Of a stretch of DNA of 64,000 bases, positions 11,657 to 24,690 are shown piece by piece. The number at the start of each line of letters is the position of its first letter. Position 1 is the first letter of the stretch. The notes beneath the pieces were generated by a model, which was not told where the DNA came from, searched no databases, and worked only from the letters and a program-made list of their open reading frames with translations. The stretch spans positions 368,012 through 432,011 of the forward strand of contig MNCI01001941.1 of the NCBI GenBank assembly GCA_015680685.1, given 5' to 3'. The stretch is from Gnetum montanum (taxonomy: Eukaryota > Streptophyta > Gnetopsida > Gnetales > Gnetaceae). Position numbers and translations under genes: made by a program.

Positions 11657-12767
11657 TATTGTAATTCACAATACCTCTCATCATACTTACCTCTTGGTTT
11701 GCTTGTAACTTGTAGTGAATTTTCATTTTTGAGCACCATGCATATGAGCTAGGAATCTTTCATAGATTCATTTACTTCTTCTTCACTTTGCTCACCATCA
11801 TCCAAGCTAGTGTAGAAGTTGGTCTTTTTCATTTCCATATCAACCCTCTCTTTTCATTGCAACTTGCCATTTCTAGGACATTCAAAGGCCACTAGCCTCT
11901 TCCTCCACATACTCAACATTCTATTAAAAAAGCATCAAAATTTTAATTTGAAAAATTCTTACCTTTAAAATTAGATTAATTAGGACCTGATAGATTGAAT
12001 ATTTTTTCCTTTTCTTGCAAGTAGCCATTTGATTCTTCTTGGAAAAAGAGCTACTTTCTCATTGCTACTTACATCTTCATTGACAAATTCTTTTTCCTTG
12101 GAAGAAGATTTTAGAGTAATGGGTTTTTCCTTTATTGGCCCTTCACTTATGAGGTTCATTTCATAAGCAATAAGATTACTTTAAAGCTCTTTGAATTTTA
12201 GAATAGAAAAATCTCTAATTTCCTCCATGGCTATGATCTTAGGTCTAAATTCCAATTGGAGCATTCTAATCATTTTTATTATGACATCACTTTCAAGAAA
12301 ATCCTTACTAGTATCTCTAATAATCATAACTAGATTGTTTTCCCTAGAGAAATAATCTTTCATCTTTTCTCCTTCTTTTATTTTAAGCTTATTGTACTCA
12401 CTTTCCAAAGCTATAAGTTTAGATTACGTAACTATTAATGTTCCCTCGTATGTGTAGCTTCTAATGTTTCCTAAATTTCTTTGGCTATTTTACATCTAGC
12501 TACTATATATTTAAATTTATTCAATGCACAATACAAATAATTTTTTTCTGTAGAATTAAGCATGAACTTATCTTTTTCTTCTTGTGTCCATTTGTTCTAG
12601 GGCATGATGGCCTTTATTGTGCTATTAATGAGTGGTGTGTAGCCTTCGAGGATGAACTCCCATACTTCAAACTTCATAGACTCAAAGAAGCCTTACATCC
12701 TCACCTTCCAATAAGTAAAGTTGAACCCATCAAACATTGGTGGCTTTGTGTAAGATGTCCCCTCCAT
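11657..12767 (-). pseudogene. Broken gag of C2
   Basis: Read on the minus strand from ATG at 12767, the protein begins MEGTSYTKPPMFDGFNF and continues with a TYWK block, then KFEVWE. This is the N terminus of a copia-type gag (UBN2-like), matching C1 at 28103. The longest open piece (12408-12181) includes YFSRENNLVM and KIIAMEEIRDFS. A CCHC zinc knuckle is still visible at 11876-11915, with a stop in place of one residue. Stops and frameshifts make it non-functional. After 11657 it is cut by element A. Confidence 0.7.
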
Positions 12768-12808
12768 TGCTCACTCTTAAAAGTTGACAATAAATAAAAG
12801 AATACCAA

Positions 12809-12820
12809 GCTCTAACACCA
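12809..12820 (-). other. Primer-binding site of C2
   Basis: The minus strand reads TGGTGTTAGAGC, two changes from TGGTATCAGAGC, the complement of the initiator-Met-tRNA 3' end. It lies 2 bp inside the 5' LTR and confirms the minus orientation. Confidence 0.75.
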
Positions 12821-12822
12821 CT

Positions 12823-13932
12823 TAAGAATCAAGAACTTAAAAGAGTGGGATGAATAAGTTTCCCAAAATAAAATTCAACAACCACAAAAAAATAACACTT
12901 ATTTTTTACTTGATTTCCAAACTTTGGTACATCCACACTACAAAGGTAGAATCCTTATACACCTTCAAACTTTGTTTCTCTAAAATGTGGATTGAAGGGC
13001 ACCACATCCTATACAAGCTCTAAGCTTTGCTCTAGAGTGTTTCATCGCTATGAAACCACTTAACCCCGCAAGGTCCCAAAAGGCTTAGAATGTGATTTCA
13101 AGGATTCCATAACCTTTAACAAATTAAGCTCCACTCTAGAGTGTTTTAACCTTGCACAAACACTCAATCCCATAGGATCTCGACAAGCTCAATAATAATG
13201 CCTTCTCTCAAGTACATCAACCCTAGTAGGGCTACAAGAGAGAAATAAACTCACAAGAAAAGAATGTAACTTAAATTTATAGGTCCTTGTACTTTGAAGC
13301 ATAGTTCTACAATCAAGCAAGTGATATGATAAAAAAAGGTTCACAAGTACAATAGAATAGACTACATAATGATGGTTTTAATGTTGACAATGCTTGCTCA
13401 ATACTTATGTAATACCCAAGAGATTGAACTCTTCTTATAGCCTTAGAGTTTCAAAAAACAAGTCAAAACTCATGCAACAGCTATCTAATGACTAGTGTAC
13501 ATGTATCCTTCAAGATTAAGACGTCTCTCTAAAATTAACTTAAAGTTTGGGAATATGTCTCCTCTAAAAGTAGAATATCTCTATGGAGATGTCTCTATGA
13601 AGACATCTTCTTTGAAAAGGATACATCTCCTATTTTTGGAAGACATCTTTTGTGAATGCACTTCACTTCAGCCAGGACATCTTCTTTTAAACTTTGGTTC
13701 CATAGGCTTCTTCTTGCTAACTTAGCTTCCTCTTGATTGTTGGAGCACCTTCATTTAGCTTGTAGTCTTTGTACTCGTCCATACTCCCTTGGGTTCTTGT
13801 AGTCTTCTCTTTGGCATCTCTATGTAGATCTCATTTATTAAGTTCTCATTCATGCCCTAAAAAATCATCACATTTCACAACATTCTATGTTCTCCATTTT
13901 TCTTAAAATTTTAACATACCAAAAGGCTAATA
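12823..13932 (-). mobile_element. 5' LTR of C2
   Basis: Homologue of 2843-3937 over the full length, about 1.1 kb. The outermost bases (13921-13932) differ from the 3' LTR, but the flanking AAGAT repeat supports this end. It includes the GACATCT/AGATGTC array at about 13500-13690. Confidence 0.72.
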
Positions 13933-13937
13933 AAGAT

Positions 13938-14276
13938 GTGGGAGTAATAAGTGAAAAAGTTACAACCAATTTAAAAATAATAGAGTTGAAGTTAAAGAAA
14001 ATAGGATCAATTGGTCAAAATAATAAGAGGAAAAAGAATAAGAAAACAAACAAGGATACTTATCAATAAAAAGGAAAATTTACTATAGTAGAAGAGACTA
14101 TAGAATTTAATTCAGAGGAGAAGGATGGATGTGGCATCTATCAATATGAACATTCAAAGAACTATTTCCTAGTTATGTTACATCTACAAGAGTCTGGGGC
14201 TTTGAATCCCAAATTCATAGAAAAGTAAATTCCTAGGATATTGTCTTATCCATATGATAATTATAGATAGTCCTAT
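13938..14276 (+). pseudogene. Broken gag of element F, middle part
   Basis: Lies between insertions C2 and D. It contains a Lys/Asn-rich stretch (open 13887-14069, partly in C2), then a frame with YLVMLHLQESGALNPKF and LSYPYDN. The last residues run on into NQQCYPSGAS after element D at 42647, so this is the segment between two nested insertions. Confidence 0.55.
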
Positions 14277-15756
14277 TGAAATACCACGAAAATTTGCATG
14301 TTGTAACCAATTTCCATCATGTAGCCTACACCCCATGAAACTTGAGGCAAACCTTCATTGTAAATGTGAAGAATTGTAATCCATGAAGAAGCAATCTCAC
14401 ATATTTCATACTTTTGGGGTTGAAAAATGCATCGTAAGTGGTCAAAGCCTCATTTCCCAAGTGAAAAAAGTCATCTAGTGTCTATATTTAGGCTTGGGAG
14501 GTTAAAAATATCTTTTGGGATGACAAAAATGGTAATTCGATGGGTTTTATGGGAGGTATATCCTTTTCTACGTTGGAAACACCTACAGGGGGCAAATCTC
14601 ATCTACCCCCAATGTGGAGGACTGCTAGTTTCTCCCTCAGCATGGAAACTTCACTACCCCAACATGGAGACTACATACATAGCATGGAAACCTTCCCCCC
14701 TTAGCATGGAAGTTTCACCCAAGTGTGGAGGATCCACCCCCAGTGTAGAAACTACATGACCCCAGTGTGGAAGTAACATAAGAAAGATTTCAATACTCTA
14801 CTGACTTTAAGGTTGACCAACCACTTTAGCGTGGAAGATTGAAGGCCTAGCATAGAGGATCTACCTCTAGCATAGAAGGTATGATCCTATTACTATTTAT
14901 AGTAAATGGAATGGTCATGGGGATTTGACACTTACTATATATTATAACCCCCCAAATTTGAACATGCATCTCACTTGTATAAGGTAGAAATTTGCAACCA
15001 ATTTGTTAGCCAATTTATAGCAAAAATCATCACCCAAAATTTATAAAACCAAAACTCCAACACCATTTCAAGGATCCACACTTTGGCATTTTTGAGGACA
15101 AAGCAATGTTGGCCTCTAAGAGCTCTTGCAACCTTGCAAAAACACAACTTCTTGTAGCCTCCTAGTGTGAAATCCCTATAGCCCTATTATGTCCCTTACT
15201 ACCCCCCCTCAGACTTGTGCATTTTTGGTTTCAATGCTACATTTCTGGGATCCCCAATTCCTAGTGTGGAGAATTTTTGTAACCACATTCCCCACTCTTC
15301 TCATTCCCCAATAGCAACCCAAGTTGCAAATCTACAATTTGTAGCAAAGAAGGTTCGAAAGCATGACAAGTTGCTTAGCACCTAGATCATGGAGCAAATC
15401 ACATCAACTTCAATGGGCTCTAAACTCCTACCCTAGTAAAACCCACTTTGCTCTCTCATGAGCATTTCTTATACACATTTCTAAAACTCATTATTTATTC
15501 TTTTAAATAAAGTTTTTAAGTTTTATTTTGTGTGTAATCTGCATTTGCTTTCTATTTTTCAAATTTATAATTTTTGTATTTTATTCTCTCAACCCCCCCN
15601 NNNNNNNNNNNNNNNNNNNNNNNNNNNNNNNNNNNNNNNNNNNNNNNNNNNNNNNNNNNNNNTTAATTCCATCTTTCAGAGGCCTTGGGGATTCGAGGTT
15701 GAGGCTCTTGTGCTAGATACTTAATTTTCTAGTGATCAATTTTTTCAATTGCAATA
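14277..15756 (+). mobile_element. 5' LTR of D
   Basis: Matches 41175-42646 block for block, from TGAAATACCACG to TTGCAATA. The part at 14580-14880 is built of short repeats around AGCATGGAA and AGTGTGGA. A 63-base N run (15600-15662) lies inside. The other LTR shows about 50 bp at that place, so the gap estimate is roughly right. Confidence 0.8.
15600..15662. other. Assembly gap (63 N)
   Basis: A run of N directly after a run of seven C. The homologous stretch of the 3' LTR (about 42500-42552) shows what probably lies here. Confidence 0.98.
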
Positions 15757-16166
15757 GTTTTCTAGTGCTAGAAAGAGGGCTTCCACTCGATTTCTTTATC
15801 AAAAATCTATCTCCCTCATTGGCAACATTGCCATTTAAAAGCTTTTTTTTATTTATTACAATAGAAACCTTGAAAAATGAACACTACCCCTTCCCCCCTA
15901 TGATGAAAACTTCAATGTGAAAGTTGTAGGTGGTTGGGCATTGATTTTTTACAACACTTATTATGAATTTTTTCATCCCAAGGCCAGCATTGATACCATT
16001 CCCCCCTTCCCCTTGTTTACTACTAATTCTTTCATTAATTTTTCAATGTTAATGGTTCAACCCTTCTAGAAGTCAGCTAAACCCCCATCCTTCCTAACTA
16101 AGAAAATTGGCAACTTGCCAAAATTAATTTCTAGTGGAAAACATCAACTTTTCACTTTGGTTTCCA

Positions 16167-16209
<43 letters not shown>

Positions 16210-16556
16210 GTTTGTGTGTGTGTGTGTGGATGCACGCTCACACATGTGCTATCATTCTTCTATATCTCTCCTATGCAAATTTCTCTATTTTTCCAATCTC
16301 TTACTTTTTCCCTTNATAGTTAGGAGGCCAACTTAGGTGAGGCTTGGTATCAATGTTTCCAACTTTCTATTTTTGGTAAAGGGGTATACCTCCTTACCTT
16401 CGCCCTAGGCCCCCCACACCAACTTACCATTTATAGTAAGTACCTCATTTTTAGAAATTTTTACTTCTTTTGATCCTTTTTAGATTTCACTTGCTAGAAT
16501 TTGATCCTATTTTTACCATTTACAACTTGTTTCAAGCCTTTTCTAATCCTATAACC
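15757..16556 (+). other. D leader region with candidate primer site and microsatellite
   Basis: TCTAGTGCTAGAAAGAGGG, starting about 15761, would be the primer-binding site if TAG was TGG originally; I cannot assign the tRNA. A (TC)n run at 16172-16207 followed by (GT)n near 16212-16228 is a simple repeat. The GTG run is not coding. No gene before the gag start at 16557. Confidence 0.5.
16315..16315. other. Single N
   Basis: One unresolved base in the D leader; no duplication beside it. Confidence 0.95.
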
Positions 16557-18620
16557 ATGTCTTTTCAGCAGTCCACCAAGCTGCCTCTCACCTTCACTGG
16601 TGAAGGTCCTAGCCAACAAGCCATAAGGGTATATGGCCCCAAAGACCTAGCTATCATTGAGCGTAGGTAGGACTTAAGGGTTAGGGGAAAAAGTCCTACC
16701 TTCTCAACCATAAATAAAGATCATTACAAATACATTTGTGCTAAATTGTAGGCTAGCATGCTGATTCCACATTTGGAAGTAGAAGCCAAAAAGGACTATG
16801 ATCTCACACACCAAAAAAAGGAGTATATCCCTTTCCAATATGACTAAATACCCCTCAATGATATCTATGCCAGTATCTTAGCTTAATTGATTGAAATGAA
16901 GGAGGAGGATGACAAGCATAGCTCAAAGGAATAATAGGAAGAGGAGGATGAGTCTAGGGTAGAATCTGAGCCCTAAAACATCCTAGGAATGTTGTTTCAA
17001 CAAACATTCCCCAAGGCCATAACACCTTCCTCCACTACCTTTGTTCTTTCTCCATGGGAATGGTGCCACCATCTTCTACTCCCTCCTACCCTATTATGGT
17101 TGGTCCCATGCCATTCATAGCCATGCATCAAACTCAATTCATGCCATAGCCAATGACCTATATCATATCAATGTCGTTTGCAACACAACCCCAATCTATG
17201 CAAGCATCGATGGTGATTTTCACCACCACAAACCCACTAACCATTCATGTGGGTCTCATCATGGGAACCTAAGCAACTTAGGGGTCATAAACCCCCTTTA
17301 TCCCATTTGTGCCTCAAGTATCAACACAAACATCTTTTTCTTTGTTTGGCCCACAAACTACAACGATAACGCAACTACTCCCTTCCATCGTTCAACCAAT
17401 AGTAAGGCCACATGCCTCACAATAGATGCCACAACTATATGTGCAAGCCTCGTAGCCAACAAGGCCATCACAAGGCTTGGATCAAGCCTTCCAAATGATC
17501 CAGGACTTGATGGAGGAGTTAATGAGGCTCAAAGCCTCTACTTGCCAAAGTGTTAAGATTATGGATATCTACCAAGATGATCCTATTAGGCCTATGGTCC
17601 CACCCTTGACACTTCATCTTGGTATCCATATTTCCTAGTTCACTAAATATAATGGAGAAGGTAACCCTAATGCTCACCTTATAATCTTCATATTCGAGTG
17701 CTTGCTATTGTAGTTGTGGCCTCATACTATCATGAGGATTTTTCCTATGTCCTTAACTAGAAAAGTGCTTGATTAGTACCACATCTTACCTAGAGGATCC
17801 ATATCCTCTCTTAAGGACTTGATAGCCCAATATTTTAACCACTTCAAGTATAACTTGAAACTTGACACCATTCTTGACCAACTCATGAAGGTCAAGCAAT
17901 GATCCCCAAAACCCATGCAGAAGTGCAACCAATGATGGAATAGTCTACTCAATGAAATACCAGAGCCTAGAGCTAAAACACACCTTTTGGCTATATTTAA
18001 GGGGAAAATTAATGACTTTATCAAGTCCAAGCTTTACTACATTGACCTACAATCCCTTAGCCAAGCATTCTCCCAAACCAAGAATATAGAGGATGCTGCG
18101 AAGGGCAATCATGACATGGCCTACGTAGCATACAAAAATCAACATACATGGAGGGACAAGAAGAAGAACAAGTAAAACAACATGGTCATAGAAATAGTAA
18201 CCAAGGAGGCCAAGACCACTAACCAGGTGCTAAGGAACAACCCACCTAAGGCCCCTACTAATAACTACAATGACCAGCCATCAACCTCTGGGGTCGCTGT
18301 ATCGACTATAACTAGGCCAAACTTTGAGCAGAAAGATCGAAGCAAGTATACTACCATACCTTTAAAACCATCCAAGTTGCTAGATCAACTATTTAATATT
18401 GTGCATATGTAATACAAGAAAATTATCAAAGCTACTTCAAAGAAGCACAAGTGACTATAAAAAATAGCTAAAAACCCCACTCATGCAACAAAGAATGACC
18501 CTCAGTTACCTAGGTACTTTAAACTAGATCGCTTTTGCCACTCTCATGAACTGCCTGGTCATGACACAGACTTCTACCTCACACTAAAGGATGACTTGTA
18601 AAAAATGATAGATATGAAAG
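16557..18620 (+). pseudogene. Broken gag of D
   Basis: Starts MSFQQSTKLPLTFTGEGPSQ, typical of Tat/Ogre gag starts. A Pro/Met/Gln-rich linker with a short coiled coil (LMEELMRLKAS, near 17510) follows. Then comes the retrotransposon-gag core FTKYNGEGNPNAHL (about 17638) through a PR..LAQYF-like helix to LAIFKGKINDFIKS (17983). The end has a zinc-finger-like FCHSHELPGHDTDFY (about 18532). It is cut by many stops, nearly all TAG, TAA or TGA where CAG, CAA, TGG or CGA is expected. It would have formed the virus-like particle. Confidence 0.72.
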
Positions 18621-20250
18621 AGCTCGTCTTAGATGCTTCCAGCTTAGTCCAACCATAAAATCAGTTAATGCAAGTGTACAAGGACCCATTTAATGCTAAT
18701 AACAACCCCTACGTTATTTCAACATTCAACATTAATGATAATTGGAGACCAATGAGGGAACCATTTGTGATCTAAGTACCCCCATCATGATGAAAGGGCC
18801 TCTTTAGCTTTCACTAGCTCAAGACCCCCTTTTGTGGTGAGAGTACCATCATAGGCAACTCCAAGAAAACCTTTTGTCATTGGGATGTCCCAACCTAACA
18901 TAACATGACTAGCTATAGCCCAACCAATTAACATGACGACACAATGACCTCATATGATGGCCAATGCTATTGCCTCTTCCTCACAACCAATGATTAACAA
19001 CTAGAAGACTTCAGCCAAGCAAAGGAAGAAGCATAAGCAAAAGCCTAACAACAAGGGTGACAAGTAGATGGAGGCATGAAAGGAAGTGGACCTACCAAAG
19101 CTCATTCCCATATCAGCTATACCCATGACCTCCTTTGCTAAATCCACTTCAACCAACAAGCCATAGAAGGATCCCAAAATTCAAAACCAAAAAAACGAGG
19201 AAAGGCCCCAACAACCTAAGGCTAAAGTTTGCATTTTGGGGAGCATGGAGGAAGTAAAGCACAACCGAGAAGACGAGCCCATGGCCAATGATAAGAACTT
19301 CCTCAATGCAATAGATTAGGTTAGACAGTCTATCAAGAAAAAGAACATAACTCTAAGCTTATATGACCTAATCATGACTTCCACCACACATCATGAGGTT
19401 CTAGTCAAGATGTTGACTTCCATCCTCATTACCAAGGACACCTTTGCTAATGAGAAATCTATCCATGTGATAATGGTTCCTTCCTCACTAAGGAAAGGAA
19501 AATCAATATTAGTGATATTTTGCAATAGTGAAATTAAGGTCAATCCTTAAAATGGCAAAGTGATTAAGGCTTCTCTTTTCATCACAATTCAAGTAGGGTA
19601 ATTTAAGGTGCATCGGGTGCATGTCGATGATGGAGCCACAAAAAACATCATGCCATGCACCATCATTGAATGCTTGGGCTTAATAGAGTAGATACATCCT
19701 ACAACAACTACAACTCTTAAGTCCTTCAAGGAATCAAGAGTTGCTATTAAGGGATCAATCTCCTTGGACTTTGTGGCAAGGGATCAATTCTCGACAACTA
19801 CCAATTTCTTGCTCGTGAAGGAAATGTCAAGGTTTAACCTTTTCTTGGAAAGACCTTGGTTGGCTAAATTAAAATCCATGTCTTCACCTATACATCCATA
19901 GATTCACTTTCCTTATGAAGGAGGTAAAATCGTTATTCACGATGATAACGTAGTTCCCATAGCTATCAACAATGTGAACATAGAGCAGGGGTTTGAACTA
20001 GAGCTTCAAGAGAAAACTTCCGACCATGAAGTCCATCAACCCAAGAGAGAGGAGTAATCCAAGAATGATAATGATGGGCAATAGGATGTGTCATGGGATG
20101 AACTCCCTTTCAACATCATTAGTGAAGGGGATGGTGATAATAAACTTGTGTAGAACAAGCCTTATATGTTTCCTAACCTTTCAAAGATTAGGAAAATTTT
20201 GCACAAGTAACATGCACCCCTACTCCTTCCATGTTGCAACCTTGTGACCT
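18621..20250 (+). pseudogene. Broken protease region of D
   Basis: After a Lys-rich linker (19000-19250), the frame at about 19600-19690 reads VHVDDGATKNIMPCTIIECLGL, an aspartic-protease-like active-site block followed by the usual hydrophobic helix. A later block, HFPYEGGKIVIHDDNV, starts about 19900. Stops interrupt both. An aspartic protease would have cut the gag-pol polyprotein. Open reading ends near 20250. Confidence 0.6.
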
Positions 20251-20499
20251 TTATAACCATTTATACCATAACCATTTAGCCTAAGTTTTCTTTTTATTGA
20301 CCAATTATTGCCTTTTTCTATGTTTATTCTACTTTTTATGCATGTAGCCTAGAAGTTTATTTTATTTGTGTTTCCATTTATTATGGCCTTCTTTTTTCTT
20401 TATTTTCCTTATTTAGCATGATATAAACTAAAAAAAATCATAAAAAATTTAAAATAGAAAAAATTTCCAAAAATATAAGTTTCTCTTAAACCTTAGTCT

Positions 20500-20690
20500 A
20501 CTAAGACTTTAAACTAGCAACATGGCCCACTATGGCCTTAAACTGGCAAAAACAATCACATAACATGACCTACCATGGCATAAAATTGGCAACATAACCA
20601 AAACACAACATGACCCATCATGACCTTAAACTGTCAAAAAAATGCAACCTGTGCCCGCCATGGCCTAAAACTAACAAATATCTCTTTTAT
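20500..20690 (+). repeat. 29-bp repeat of D, first site
   Basis: Five degenerate units built on CATGGCCCACTATGGCC followed by TTAAACTGGCAA, spaced 29-45 bp. The same unit occurs at 36250-36320 and 40062-40237. Confidence 0.7.
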
Positions 20691-20959
20691 CTTATTTACA
20701 TTTAGCCTTTAAACGCTTTGTTTAGCTATTTAACTTTATAGTCAAAATCATCAACATAGCCATTTATGATGCTTATAACACTAGAACAATATATGTAGCC
20801 AAAACTAAAACCAAAAAAGTAAATTTAAAATATTTATAACATAGATAACCATGGCCATACTGTATGGAAAAATGTCAAAAAAAAAAAAGAATAATGATAA
20901 TCATCCATGACATAGTCTTGGCTAACAATAGGCATCAACATAAAAACAAAAATAATATA

Positions 20960-23900
20960 GCTAGCTAGCTAAAAGAGGCAGATGGAGGATGCTAAGGGGC
21001 ATCCAAAGGAGGAAGTGGTGGGTCATCCCCACCCTCACCACTGGTACTGCCAATATCTCTTCATGCCTAAAATACAACAACACATAGCACATAAGTAACC
21101 AACAGCCAAAACTATAACTTAAACAAAACCATAACTTAAATAGAAATAAAACTAAAACATAGAAGACATCAAACCTATGGAAATTCTGGCTCCATGACTT
21201 CTGAGGGTAGATGTTGAAGGCCATCCTCTAAACAATGGAGGATCTAGTCCTCCGTCATATTGGCCTAGTTAATATCCCCAATATCAACACTAGTGAGGAT
21301 GCTAGCCCTGTCTACTACGGTCCAAGTAGGTGGCTTCCAGGTGATGGTAGCCACAAAGGTCTCAACTACAATAGTGGTAATCTAAGGAGTAGGGGATTTT
21401 TCCACCATGAGATCACCCTCAAAGAGTTGATAGGTACTTCCTACTTGGATCCCCTAAATGAACAACTCTCTCGTGTTTTTCAACTAACTTCTCCTTAAGC
21501 CACTTTAGGTAGGTCTCATGATCAACCTTATACTATTGCTTATGATCCTTTTGTGTCCTACCCCACTCTAGGACCTAAGCATAGTGATCTTTCTAATCCT
21601 CAACCTTCTAGGAGATGAGGTCCATGTGTATCTACTACTCTACCATCTTCCATGAGAGCAATACCTTGTCCTAGATGGTATGCTAATAGTAGGCTCACGT
21701 GATCTCTTTGGTCTATAATTTCGTTGAGTTAGCCACTTGGGCTTGTACAAAGGCCTTGTGGTCCTAGAGATCTCTAATCATTTCCTCCTACCATTGATTT
21801 TTCTCCCTTAAGGCCACAACCTGTTCCCATAGGGATTCATTGGACCTCTCTAGCTCCCATGAAGATTTTGCACACGACATTGCTAGATCAATAGTAGTCT
21901 CATACAACTTCAAGGGTACACTAGGGACATCAAAGGGAAGCTTTAGCAAAGAGTTGATCTCCATGTCTCCACTAGGATCCCACTCCATAGAAGGCACTAC
22001 ATAATCATAAAATACAACCATAAACATAATCTATAACCTAAGATAGCCATAACATAAATACAACCTATGAAATAGTGAAATGACTAAGGCATAGAAACAA
22101 AGTTCTTACCTATCTCAGGTGCAACTTAATGCAATTGGTCAATGATGTCCTTGGCCATATCATGCATGAACTCCACCTTATCTAGGACCTCTACCCATGG
22201 TTTTGAACAAAACTTAGGGACAGGAACCTACACTAGTGGCTCAGGAACTACTATAAGCATAATAATCATCAAATGTTTAGGATGAAAACCAAACTTAAAA
22301 CAATAGGATATAACAAGAAGCATTAAGACATGTGCATACCTAGCTCCTTCTCTTCTTTCTGTGGGATGATAATGGGGGATGTACTGAGTATTACCTCACC
22401 AAAAAAGACTTCTAGATCATCTATATCTATGTTGGCTATCCCTTAAACCTCATGTTTCTATAAGAGCAACTCCTCTACACACCTTTCTTCCTCCTCTGCT
22501 ATAGTGGCTACACATCTCTATGCTTCCTCCTCCATGGAAACGTGGGCTACCATGTTCCAATGCTTATCTACAACCATAACACATAGAAAATTGATTAGCA
22601 AACAATGCCATGATGTAGCCATAAAATCGTAAAACATAGATAAAACATACTTGTGACCACCTGATGTGATATCATAAGCTTAAACTTAAGATTCTTTTGG
22701 GTGGGCTAGTCTGACACTAGTGGTCTTTCCTCTATGGGCCTCTTGAGCTTGGCCATGGCTGCCTCTTCAGCTTCTCTACATCATCATTTGGCCTCTAGGA
22801 TGCTTACTAGAATTGTGAGAGGCTCCTCCACCTTGTTGTTAGGGAATGTACATCACCTAACACCAAGATCCTTGGTGGTAACAAGCAAGGAATCATTGAT
22901 CTCATTTGGTGGATTCTAGGCCTACATGGTTAAATAAATGTGCTTTATCCAAGGCCTAGAAAGTTGGCCTAGGTCTTTGGAAACCCTTCACCCATTCCTC
23001 CACACCACTAGGAACTCCATTAGCCTCTTCAAATAGCCTATAAAGAATACAAAATGCATGTGGATTATCATAGAGATGTCATCATGAAGTTTGAGAAGCT
23101 CATCCTGAAGCCCAATAACCAAAGTAGCCATCTTGTTGAATCTGATGCCATCCATCAAGAACCTCTTAAAGGTCCACCCCTACATGATGTTGATTACCTT
23201 ATTTTATGGCAATAGTTTAGGAAATGCATGGGACCTAAATAATGGATATGATGCCTTTGCCTTAGGATTCATGAAGATGTCCATGGAAATCCAAGAGTGG
23301 TCCATGCTAGCACCAAGCCACTCCAAAACTTCCTCATAATGGCTTGCTTCCTTCACTATTATGGTGATAACCTTTCCCTTGTTAGCAAGGATACCAAACA
23401 AGTTGCAAAAGGTGCCCTCATCAATGGCTATGGTAATCAACATGTCTTAAATGGTGGTGCTAAAATGATTAGTCTCTCTATTGAAGGAGTTGATGATGTG
23501 TAGCATCTCTATAGCAGGGATGGAAGGGATAGGTGCCATAAATAGATTAAGCAAACATGCACGCTCAATGTTTACTTGAATGTATCTAGGTGTCTATCCC
23601 CTTAGCCACTTCTATGTCGGTATCACCTCACCAAACTTTAGGATGAGGATATCCTTATGACATTCTAAAACTAATAGGTGATGTTGGCAAAGGTGGAAGG
23701 TCCTACAAGGAAACAACCAAACATTTAGCATCAACATAGGCATGTCTAATGACTAGTTAAAATGATAGAATACTTAAAACATTAGTGATCATAAAACACT
23801 AGATGCCATAACTCTTATGTTTATCTTTCTTCTTCTTCTTCTTCGGTGTGGTTTAAGTAGAGGTCCTTGTTGCAAGGCTCTGATCTAGGGTGCTCTTGAA

Positions 23901-24690
23901 GCCCGCCGACCAGTTGTGTACCATCTTGCTAGCCACACACTTCTTATAGATAGGGTCAAATTTTGTAGTGTATTCATCAAATTTCATAGTATATTCATAC
24001 ACAATAGTTCTAATTTGGGGGCCCTTGGTAAATACATCTAAGGCAGTTTGATCCATCACCAAGGTTTGATCATTAGTGATCAATCCTTAATCATTGACGT
24101 TATACCTACAAGAAGTTCATAAAACCGATGAAGTTAGAAAATGTAGTTTAGATAACAAAGCCAAAAAACATAAAAACACTATAACAACCATGCTTATCCC
24201 TATAGATGATATACAGTGTCAGGTAGGTTTTGAAACAATGTGTGGACTCTATGTGCCACCATCAGAGTATTGTCAACATTATACTAACTATACTCTAGCA
24301 TAGTCCAAATCTCTATGAGGTAGTGTGGGATAATCATGTCTACAACTTTCCCTATTCTCTTAGGTAATGGATCATCAATGATGAACCTAGTGATCAAACC
24401 AAATGCCTAAGGCATTAGTGTCTCCACTATGATCCTAGCCACATCCACAGAAAAGTATGAGCACAGCTTCACATTGAGATTCTAAAGGATATAGGTAATG
24501 AAGTTCTTTGCCATTGGCTAGAAACACCATGAGACCTTATCTAAGGTCATGTCAAATAAAGGGGTATTTGCCTTAGGGTGGCCAATGTAGCATAGAATGC
24601 CCACCAACTCAATAATGATCAGTATGAACTTCAAGAAGACCTTGCATGGAAAAGAAAAAATATCATGATCGATTGAAATTTCTTAACAAA
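20960..24690 (-). pseudogene. Degenerate antisense ORF region in D spacer
   Basis: On the minus strand, protein-like sequence runs through several frames from about 24690 to 20960. Pieces include a 76-residue stretch (24083-23853, Phe/Lys/Asp-rich), another at 23443-23204, and one at 22027-21788 ending in a coiled-coil-like WELERSNESLWEQVVALREK. Tat-lineage elements are known to carry extra ORFs, some antisense, and this could be one. I recognise no domain. Stops are frequent, and the plus strand shows no better reading. It may also be chance low-complexity coding. Confidence 0.4.

Larger units (their letters stand above)
2838..13937 (-). mobile_element. C2: gag-only LTR retrotransposon with nested element A
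   Basis: Minus-strand element bounded by 5-bp direct repeats AAGAT (2838-2842 and 13933-13937). Its 3' LTR is 2843-3937 and its 5' LTR 12823-13932. The internal part is split by element A (6353-11656). Without A the interior is about 3.6 kb, the same size and order as the interior of C1 (28048-31615), so the two are sister copies. It holds a gag but no protease, RT or integrase, and would depend on an autonomous partner. Confidence 0.75.

Noticed and set aside
6348-11661. TCATA as target duplication of element A
   Set aside because: TCATA also follows the internal end of the 5' LTR and the minus copy at 153, so it may be part of the LTR.
12582-12797. 71-codon plus-strand ORF
   Set aside because: Antisense of the C2 gag N terminus, which has the conserved MEGTSYTKPP start on the minus strand.
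16172-16228. Pyrimidine tract as a splice or promoter signal
   Set aside because: A pure (TC)n/(GT)n microsatellite in a transposon leader; no evidence for function.
17041-17556. 171-codon open frame, plus strand
   Set aside because: Lies over D's gag linker, but the neighbouring frame carries the gag-like reading (Pro/Met/Gln-rich, coiled coil, then gag core). The ORF is a His/Asn/Thr-rich shadow.
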